Shown here: positions 56,088 through 64,000 of the stretch, piece by piece
Layout of the letters: each line of letters opens with the position of its first letter
How positions within the stretch are numbered: position 1 is the first letter of the stretch
Source: Rugalucina vietnamica
Lineage: Eukaryota > Mollusca > Bivalvia > Lucinida > Lucinidae
Assembly: GCA_964017185.1 (NCBI GenBank)
Contig: OZ024872.1
Coordinates: forward strand, 40,492,188-40,556,187
Length of the DNA stretch: 64,000 nucleotides
Direction: 5' to 3'
Made by a program: the position numbers and the translations under genes
Notes under the pieces: model-generated
Database searches by the model: none
The model's input: only the letters and a program-made list of their open reading frames with translations
What the model was told of the DNA's origin: nothing

Positions 56088-57710
56088 ACCAGAGGACCAA
56101 TGGTCCTGTAAACGCTCACCTGAGACCTGCTTCATATACCAATAAACATATTTGAATATTATGGTATTTAACAGATGAAGCCCTTGGGCCATTTTCTTTT
56201 TTCAGAATAATCAATACTCTGTCCATTTGTCAATTTCCTGCTGATTTTCCCCTTCAAATAACATTTTAAAAGCAGATGAGCCCCTGGGATTCATTTTTTT
56301 TTTCAGAATCATTAAATTTCAGTCCTACTGCCCTTTCACTTAAAATGACATTGTAAAAGGTTTCCCCATTCAAATGCATTGACGACCTTGCCATAAAATA
56401 AGTCAAGGTCACCACAGGGTCATGTTTTATACATACATTGTAGTACTTTAGTCATCCATACTTCATGCAAAGTTTCGTTGAAATCGGTTCACAGGTTCTG
56501 GAGAAGAAGATATTTTAAGGGTTTTTACCGTATATGGGCATGGCGGCCATCTTGGTCATGTGACCTAGATTATTTATATATACATTGGTTCCCACTTCCT
56601 ATAGATGCTTCATTATATAAAATTTGGCTTTGATTGGCCAAATGGTTTCAGAGAAAAAAATCTTTGAAAAGTGTGTATGGACGACAGACCGGCCAAGGTC
56701 AAGAGATGACCTTGACCTAAATTAATCATATACCTTCATCTAATCCATTAGTTGTTTGCATCTACCACTTTTCAGATCTCAGGCTGCAATATTTTTCAAA
56801 AAATAGCTAATTTCCACTTTTCCCATTATAAGTCTATGGAAACTTAAAGTTACCATAGCAACCAGAGTTCTTATCCGACTGGAATAAAAAAACACAAATT
56901 ATGTAGAGGCTACTGTCAGGAACATGCATAAAAAGTACAGGATTCATCCACTTGACAGTTTCTGAGGAGAAGATTTTTGAATGTTTTTTTCAAAATTTTG
57001 CCCTTTATGGGGCCCCAGCAACCAATCAAAATAAAGGATTAGAACAAAACTCGCAAGAAACATCAAACACTACTCAATAAACATTTCTGCAAAAACAAAA
57101 TTCAAATGTCTGCAATTCTAGCGGAAAAATAGCTGATTTCAACTTTTCCCATTATAAGTCTATGGAAACTTTAAGTTGCCATAGCAACCAGAGTTCTTAT
57201 CCGCCTGGAATAAAAAACATAAATTATGTAGAGGTCACTATCAGGAACATGTATACAAAGTATAGGCTTCATCCCCTTGACAGTTTCTGAGAAGAAGATT
57301 TTTGAATGTTTTTCGAAATTTTGCCCTATATGGGGCCCCTGCAACCAATCAAAATGAAGGATTAGGACAAAAGTCAAATGAAACATAGAGGACTACTCAA
57401 TAAACATTTCTGCAAACACAAAATTCAAATATCTCCAACAAGACAGCAAAAACTGGCAATTTTCACTTTTTTCCATTATAAGTCTATGGGAAGCATAAGT
57501 TGCCATAGCAACCAGAGTCCTTATCCGATCAAAACAAAAAACACAATTATTCTTTCCCCCTACCTGTAGATGGTGTATGTGTAATATGAGAACAATCGGC
57601 CCAGCGGTTTCAGAGAAGAAGATCTTGGAAATTGTGGACGACGACGGACGGATGACGGAGCATGGGTATACTATAAGCTCACCTATGAGCCTTCGGCTCA
57701 GGTGAGCTAA
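56088..57710 (+). mobile_element. AGCTCACC-type element with chimeric interior
   Basis: The ends are AACCAGAGGACCAATGGTCC and GAGCCTTCGGCTCAGGTGAG then CTAA. About 56160-56730 consists of the GACCTTGACC-type modules seen at 35864 and 52372. From about 56780 to 57545 it switches to CCATAGCAACC-type modules as at 48551. It ends with the GACGACGGACGG stretch. Confidence 0.82.
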
Positions 57711-57719
57711 CAAAACTAG

Positions 57720-57914
57720 TTGAGCCACCACATGAGAAAATCAACAATTCAATTTCCCTACAATGTCCGACACAAATTGGGCAGTACAGGTACATAAGCA
57801 GACTAGAAGCTTAAGATTTTGGATTTAAGAAGAGGGACTGTACTATCTATAGGTCGAAAACAAATGCCTTGTTTTTGCATATGCAGGTTGTTTGTTTTCT
57901 ACTGTGGCGACTCA
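57720..57914 (-). mobile_element. TGAGCCGC MITE, internally deleted copy (reverse)
   Basis: TGAGCCACCACATGAG to CTGTGGCGACTCA. The palindrome is reduced to 'aaaacaaatgccttgttttt'. It lies 9 bp after an AGCTCACC-type element. Confidence 0.78.
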
Positions 57915-58469
57915 ATTATAGATGTTGAGCGGTATTAACTTGCAACTGCACATATAAAAATAAAAGAAAATTAGTTACAGCCACTTTCATGTGAAAGAAA
58001 TATTTGAGAATAAATCCTATAACCCTGAATTTAAGGGATGGTGGTGTTAAGTTGCTTAAATTCTTTAATTTCTTAATAGAAAATTAGAAATGGTTAAGGG
58101 AATGAATTTGCTGCACTAAAACAATCCCATATGAAGAAATTGTTCAAAATTTTGTACACATTATCAGACAATTTTAAATTGTTTTAAAGTTTATACATGT
58201 ACATAAAGGTCCATAACAACCAATACAGCTCAATAAAATATAATGGTCAGTTCTTAAGGAAGCAGATTGAAAAAGTGGACCATATTGAACAATTTTGGGT
58301 ACCCTATAGTATAATAATTCCTCATCAGCTACCCTTTACAAACTGACAATGAAAGCCAGACACTTACACTGCAAATGACTGAGCCACTTTATGAGACAAC
58401 TAGAATTGTCAGAGGATCTGACTATAGCCCCGCTTCTGAGCACTTTTCCACGTAAGAAAAACAATGACA

Positions 58470-60060
58470 GGCAACATTCCCAAGCTAGGTCATGTTAATG
58501 TTGATGCATATAAAAAGACTAGTCAGATTCTGTCAATTTGTTTTCAAGATATTGAGCAGAAATGAAATTCTGACATCAGTCAAGAGCCAAGACATTGTCA
58601 AAAGTTTGCAAAAAATGACAGGCAACTATCCCAAGCTAGATCTTGTAGATATTGATGTGCATACAAAGTTTGGTCAGATTCTGTCAATTCCTCCGTACGA
58701 TATTGAGCTGAAACTAAATTCTGACGTAAATCAAGGACCGTAATTCCGTCAAAATTTTGCCAAAAAAGACGGGCAACTATCCCAAGCTAGATCTTGTCAA
58801 TGTTGATGTGCATACAAAATTTGGTCAGATTCTGCCAATTTGTTCTCAAGATATTAAGCGGAAACTAAATTCTGACGTAAATCCAAAGGCTGTAACTCCA
58901 TCAAAATTTTGCGAAAAATAACGGGCAATAATCCCAAGCTAGATCTTGTCAATGTAGATGTGCATACAAAATTTGGTCAGATTCTGTCAATTTAATCTCA
59001 AGATATTGAGTGGAAACTATTTTTTTATGTCAATCAAGGGCCGTTACTCCGTCAAACTTTTGCGAAAAATGACGGCCAACACTCCCAAGCTAGACCTTGT
59101 CAATGATGATGTGCATACAAAATTTGGTCAGATTCTGTCAATTGGTTCTCCAGATATTGAGCGGAAACTAAATTCTGACATCAACCAAGGACTGTGACTC
59201 TGTAAAAATTTTGCAAAATGACAGGCAACAATCCCAAGCTAGATCTTGTCAATGTTGATGTGCATACAAAAGGACTAGGGCATTTAACGCCTGATTTTGG
59301 CCTCAGATTTTTCCGTAAAAATAAATTTCGGAATTTAGGTGAGAAAACTATTCCTTAAAACAGTCATATGTCTCCTCTATTAAAAACAAGAAGAAGTACT
59401 TCATTTATCATACAAGCGTTGCCATGGCAATGTCCAGAAGAACCATAGATGCACATTTTGCACTTTTTGGTCTATTTTTGATCATTTCTGAACACATTTT
59501 TTAATTTTTAAGTGCCAGCCCACACAACGAACAAAATGATACTTAGCATACAATATCTCAGGATGATACTTCATAATTATTTCATAATAAATTGTTCGTC
59601 GCGTGGGCTGGTAGTTGAAAATCATGTTGGATGGTGAAAAAAGACCTAAAATTGCAAAAAAAGTGGTATTTCTATGCTTTCGGAGCGTTGCCATGGCAAC
59701 ATGTGTAATTTGAATGTGATAGTTGTGCTAGAATTTATAAGCAGGGACCTATACCTGCTATTAGCAATACTTCTCTCCTCAAATTTCCAAAATTCATTTA
59801 TTACCAACACATGAGGCCGAAATCAGGCCTTAAATTCCCTAGGCCTTTGGTCAGATTCTGTCAATTTGTTCTCAAGATATTCATCGGAAACAAAATTCTG
59901 ACATCAATCAAGGGCCATAGCTCCCGTCAAAATTTTGCAAAAAATGACGGGTAACAATCCCAAGCTAGGTATTGTCAATGTTGATGTGTATACAAAATTT
60001 AGTCCAATTCTGTCAAGCCATTCTCAAGATATTGAACAGAAACAAAATGTTCACGGAGTG
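58470..60060. repeat. Satellite-like array of 151-bp units, interrupted once
   Basis: 'cccaagctag' recurs at about 58489, 58630, 58781, 58933, 59084, 59233 and 59959. Units contain 'gtgcatacaaaatttggtca', 'ttctcaagatattgagcgga' and 'gacatcaatcaagg'. Removing the 576-bp element at 59271-59846 restores a 150-bp spacing for the last pair. Two open frames of about 80 codons across units are a by-product of a unit length near 151. Confidence 0.88.
59271..59846. mobile_element. Foldback element inside the satellite
   Basis: The left end is AGGACTAGGGCATTTAACGC and the reverse complement of the right end is AGGCCTAGGGAATTTAAGGC. Both continue CTGATTT and GGCCTCA. Farther in, GCGTTGCCATGGCAA occurs in both halves. 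A nested hairpin (CCAGCCCACACAACGAAC with GTTCGTCGCGTGGGCTGG) sits at about 59516-59612. No open frame. Confidence 0.82.
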
Positions 60061-60125
60061 ACGGAACCACGGAAGGACATGGTGAATCCAGTATAGCCCC
60101 ACTTTTCCAAAGCCAGGCTATAACT

Positions 60126-60285
60126 AGACTTTTGCCTATGCAAAAACAAAGGCACAGATCAGCTATGCTGTAATTGCACAGCTGATCAGCGCCTTTGCTT
60201 TTGCTGATTGGATAGTACAATTTCTTCCCTTCCTAAATCTGAAATTTCAAGCTTCTAGCCATCTTCTGTAGCTGCACAAATTATC
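60126..60285 (+). mobile_element. TGAGCCGC MITE, central fragment
   Basis: 'gcctatgcaaaaacaaaggc' then CAGATCAGCTATGCTG and TTGCACAGCTGATCAGCGCC, then 'tttcaagcttctagccatct'. Both terminal repeats are missing. The palindrome carries changes relative to the 22-kb copy. Confidence 0.8.
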
Positions 60286-60865
60286 AATTGTTTAACTGTC
60301 AAAATTTTCATATTTTCATCTGGTCGCTGAGAACACTTTGGAAACTCTTGTTGCTTTTTCAATTATTATGAAATCCAAACTGAAGAAAAAGCCTTAGCCA
60401 TTATTCTTGATATTATTCATAAACACATCTTTTCAAAATTACCTGACTTTAGGCTGAAAATGCAAACTTCCCTGACTGATGTCAAAATTCCCTGACAATT
60501 CCCTTCCTTGAAGAAATATCATTTTTCCCTGAGTTTTTTCCTGGAGCGTGCTTTACAGGCTTTCAATGACCAGATGCTTTTGGAAAAGCAAAAGGTGAAT
60601 TTCAGTTTAAAATGGATGGGACTTTGATAGAGAATTTCTATAACAAAATTCTAAATGCTTGCTTTAATGAAAGTCTACTGGTTTATTTTCTATCAATGAT
60701 CTACTGGGTATTAAAAATTACAAAAAGATAATACTGCTTTCACAATTTTAATACTTTATTGTTAAAATAATGTTAAAAATTAACTTAATCAAAAATGAAT
60801 CTTATGTAAAATATTAAGAAAAGCACAATGAGTGCTTTAAGCTGCTTATTACCTGGTATACAATG
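60286..60865. other. AT-rich spacer, nothing recognised
   Basis: No open frame or repeat was recognised by eye. Confidence 0.4.
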
Positions 60866-61105
60866 TGAGCTGCATAATGAGAAAACCAGCTTTTTACATA
60901 TGCAAAAACAAAAACGCAGATCAGCTGTGCAGTAAATGCACAGCTGATCTGCACCCTTGTTTTCCCTGCAGACATAGTACTATCCTTCTTCTTGTCAAAT
61001 CCAAACTTTCAATTTTCTAGCCCCTTTTTTTGTGATTGCACAAGCTGGTTTGTGTCTGACCTGGTTGGAAACCCCTGAAGACTGGTTTTCTCACGCCAGG
61101 GCTCA
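60866..61105 (+). mobile_element. TGAGCCGC palindromic MITE, full copy with altered palindrome
   Basis: TGAGCTGCATAATGAG to CACGCCAGGGCTCA. The palindrome arms read CAGATCAGCTGTGCAG and TGCACAGCTGATCTGC. Both arms differ from the CTTCGC/GCGAAG version, yet still pair. Confidence 0.85.
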
Positions 61106-61462
61106 TGTCAATAAGTATGTACTATTATGCTTTTCCATCATAGTCTAATCACAGTATGAGTTCATACAATGTTTACATATTACAGAAAATGAAAGTAGCA
61201 TATCTTTACATCATAATTATATAAAAAAGAATAAGAATGGTGAGCTTGAATAAGAATCTGAGACAAAATAAATTAAATGGACGGACCTACTAAATAGCAG
61301 AAAAATCATGTAATATGATCAACCTCATTATAATGATACCTTTGTGGTCACTGGAAACAGACCGCATTATAAGTGGACATGTGTTATAATGAGGTCATTT
61401 ACAACAGACATATAGCAAAATAATCATTTTGGGACCATGACATGTCTGAAATTCCCTCAATT

Positions 61463-61675
61463 CCTCATGAGGAAACCAAAAATTTGCATATACAAAACCA
61501 AAGGCGCAGATCAGTTTCGCAGTAACTTTGTTTTCGCTTCTCAGATAGTACAATTCCTCTACTTTCTAAATCTGAAATTTCAAGCTTCAAGCCATCTTCT
61601 GTGCTTGTACAGCTTGGTTTGTGTCGGACCTGTTCGGAAACCACATTCGGAAACCACATTTCCCATGAGGCAGCT
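61463..61675 (+). mobile_element. TGAGCCGC MITE, decayed copy
   Basis: 'ctcatgaggaaacc' start, GGCGCAGATCAGTTTCGCAG then a jump to TAACTTTGTTTTCGC (half palindrome lost), and the usual right domain with a 13-base direct duplication (TTCGGAAACCACA twice), ending GAGGCAGCTC. Confidence 0.8.
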
Positions 61676-62059
61676 CTTATGTTATTTCTGTACAGTAATT
61701 GTATAGGGGACAAAACTAGCACAATTTTTATGATAATGCCCCAAGTGCCTCATACCACGACTAATGTCTCACTGACTGGCATACTTATTACACCGGTGAT
61801 AATTGGAACACTTCTGTTTTCTTTCAACACATATACCTGAAATACATGTACCAAAAAAATAAAGCAAAAACTAATATACAGTACAAATTACTGATTAATG
61901 ATGGGTTAAAAATGAAATAAGTTAAAAACATTTTCTTTTTTTCTGGATTCATCCCTATGTGAATTTCCAACTTAGATTTGATTTGACAGATTTAAGGTCA
62001 TAAGTCCAAACACTAGTTCAAAATGAGCACCAATGTAATATCATTGGATTCAGATTTAA

Positions 62060-63112
62060 CCAGGACCTGAATTGCATGCTTTGGCCATGACCTAAACTGT
62101 ATGCTTTGGCCAGGACCTAAACTGTATGCTTTGTCCATGGCCTAAATTGTATGCTTTGGCCAGGACCTAAACTGTATGCTTTGGCCATAACCTCAGCTGT
62201 ATGCTTTGGCCATTACCTAAATTGTATGTTTTGGTCAGGATCTAAACTGTATGCTATGGCCATGACCTAAACTGTATGCTTTGGCCATGACCTAAACTGT
62301 ATGCTTTGGCCAGGATCTAAACTGTATGCTTTGGCCATGATGTAAATTGTATGCTTTGGCCATGACCTAAACTGTATGCTTTGGCCATGACCTAAACTGT
62401 ATGCTTTGGCCAGGACCTAAACTGTATGCTTTGGTCAGGATCTAAACTGTATGCTTTGGCCTGTATCTAAACTGTATGCTTTGGCCAGGACCTAAACTGT
62501 ATGCTTTGGCCAGGATCTAAACTGTATGCTTTGGCCAGGACCTAAACTGTATGCTTTGGCCAGGATCTAAACTGTATGCTTTGGCCAGGATCTAAACTGT
62601 ATGCTTTGGCCAGGACCTAAACTGTATGCTTTGGCCAGGACCTAAACTTTAAACTGTATGCTTTGGCCAGGATCTAAACTGTATGCTTTGGCCAGGACCT
62701 AAACTGTATGCTTTGGCCAGGATCTAAACTGTATGCTTTGGCCAGGACCTAAACTGTATGCTTTGGCCAGGACCTAAACTGTATGCTTTGACCATGACCT
62801 AAACTGTATGCTTTGGCCATGACCTAAATTGTATGCTTTGGCCATGACCTAAACTGTATGCTTTGGCCAGGACCTAAACTGTATGCTTTGGCCATGACCT
62901 AAACTGTATGCTTTGGCCAGGACCTAAACTGTGCTTTGGCCAGGACCTAAACTGTATGCTTTGGCCAGGATCTAAACTGTATGCTTTGGCCAGGATCTAA
63001 ACTGTATGCTTTGGCCAGGACCTAAACTGTATACTTTGGCCAGGATCTAAACTGTATACTTATTGTATGCTTTGGCCAGGACCTAAACTGTATGCTTTGG
63101 TCAGGACCTACA
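62060..63112. repeat. Minisatellite, 25-bp unit, about 42 copies
   Basis: The unit CTAAACTGTATGCTTTGGCC plus AGGAC, AGGAT or ATGAC is repeated for about 1.05 kb. Variants cluster: CATGACC types at the left and in one later block, and alternating AGGACC and AGGATC types in the middle. One unit has an 8-base internal duplication (near 62645) and one lacks 2-3 bases (near 62930). Confidence 0.97.
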
Positions 63113-63117
63113 TTCGA

Positions 63118-63174
63118 ACAGAGCTGTGTCTTTGTTTTCACCTACAATTTGCTAGTTTTCTGATGCGGTGGCTC
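63118..63174 (+). mobile_element. TGAGCCGC MITE, right-end fragment abutting the minisatellite
   Basis: GTGTCTTTGTTTTCACCTAC, 'tttgctagttttctgatgcg' and GTGGCTCA follow the family's right side. It lies 6-8 bases after the minisatellite. Confidence 0.6.
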
Positions 63175-63444
63175 ATTTCTTACCTTAACAGTATCTGAGA
63201 TTCCTTTATCATTTATACACTCCACAAAGGATTCAAACATATAGTTAAGACCAGGCACCAGCATTGGAACCTAAAACACAGAAAACATCAAAGTGACATT
63301 TAGATGACTGACATTTTCTTTGAAAGATAACAGTAAAGGTAGTATTTGAACTGACTATACTATCAAAAAAAAATACTGATCTTTAAGGAGAAAAATTCAT
63401 AGATAGGTAAATTATAATGAAATTTGTTGTGAAAATGATGTTGT

Positions 63445-63499
<55 letters not shown>
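63445..63499. repeat. (GAT)n microsatellite
   Basis: About 17 perfect GAT repeats. The open frame through it (poly-methionine) is an artefact. Confidence 0.95.
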
Positions 63500-63500
<1 letters not shown>

Positions 63501-63589
63501 GTGATGGTGGTTGCAACGATTGCGGTGATCGCTTTACTGTTTTATTTTATACTTTACAGTGAAAACCAATGTATATCAAAATTTGATAA

Positions 63590-63680
63590 AATTGGTATTT
63601 TCATTGATATGAAATTTCACTGATATCAAATCTCACTGATATCAAAAGTCACTAGTGACTGATATCAGCCTATATCTTCA
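63590..63680. repeat. Short palindromic repeats of CACTGATATCAAA
   Basis: TTCACTGATATCAAA-like units occur three times, followed by CACTAGTGACTGATATCAG, a compact self-complementary tract. Confidence 0.7.
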
Positions 63681-64000
63681 CTGTAGATTTTGGATTACTT
63701 CTGACGTTTCCATTTACTTGACGTCATTAAATGTGTCTCACTTCAGAAATTCAAACGCCTATAACTCCGTTATTAATGAACGAAAACATATAGTGTGGGT
63801 ATTCATTTTCTTAATTAGAACGTAAGGAACAATGTGGTACCAAAATTATTTGTGTTTTCAAAAATTTTGGTTTTTTGCATTTTCACCGCCTGCCTTGTGA
63901 ATTGGAAAATGCCCATGTATTGTATAAAATAAAAAGAAAATTTGCTTTTTTTTTGGTGAATACCAAATATATTTCATCTCGTGAGTTGAAAACATAAAAA

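Noticed and set aside
48551-57710. Firm Helitron assignment for the elements with GAGCC..GGCTC hairpin and CTAA
   Set aside because: The hairpin is 7 bases from CTAA, but the following base is A or C rather than T, and the left end starts with an inverted copy of the same GCTCACC motif. This fits poorly, so it is left as unclassified.
58492-59197. Two similar open frames of about 80 codons, considered as a repeat protein
   Set aside because: They are successive 151-bp satellite units read in one frame, and other units are broken by stops.
63417-63623. Open frame with poly-methionine
   Set aside because: Produced by the GAT microsatellite.

Overview
The window is eukaryotic, intron-rich, AT-rich DNA packed with repeats. 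There are no bacterial operons, no rRNA, and no tRNA genes apart from tRNA-derived SINEs. Short exons with canonical GT..AG junctions, a synaptotagmin-type tandem C2 gene, and elements with AGCTCACCTGAG-type ends point to a marine invertebrate. A mollusc, probably a bivalve, is my best guess, but this is inference from repeat style and no species marker was seen.

Gene content: one real gene is visible. Nine exons on the + strand, between 938 and 20176, join in frame into the last 423 codons of a tandem-C2 (synaptotagmin-like) protein. The 5' part lies upstream of the window. A basic, serine-rich linker (exons at 938-1135, 7600-7620 and 8214-8335) is followed by C2A (14020-16116) and C2B (18915-20176), with a WHPV tail. 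Most of the usual calcium-ligand aspartates are absent from both C2 domains. No other convincing protein-coding gene was found in the remaining 44 kb.

Layout: 1-20.2 kb is the gene, with introns carrying a SINE, several terminal-inverted-repeat (TIR) elements and foldbacks. 20.2-23.6 kb is 3' flank with two palindromic MITEs. 23.6-27.8 kb is a SINE split by a 4.0-kb TIR element that carries tandem modules in both orientations. 28-31 kb is tandem and dispersed repeats. 31.4-41.6 kb is a rearranged partial duplication of the gene's 3' half, with a wrecked copy of exon 7 (37.9 and 39.8 kb) and of exon 9 (41.3-41.6 kb) interrupted by nested insertions. 42-47.3 kb holds further scrambled copies of intronic blocks. 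48-58 kb is dominated by large elements with AGCTCACCTGAG ends and internal tandem arrays. 58.4-60.1 kb is a 151-bp satellite split by a foldback element. 60-64 kb holds MITE copies, a 25-bp minisatellite of about 1 kb and a GAT microsatellite.

The most interesting signals are (i) the split SINE with its 4-kb element, (ii) a hairpin MITE whose two arms have changed together between copies, (iii) RFX X-box-like palindromes inside several unrelated repeat families, and (iv) elements that share ends but carry exchanged internal arrays. All family assignments are by eye. No database search or computed alignment was possible.
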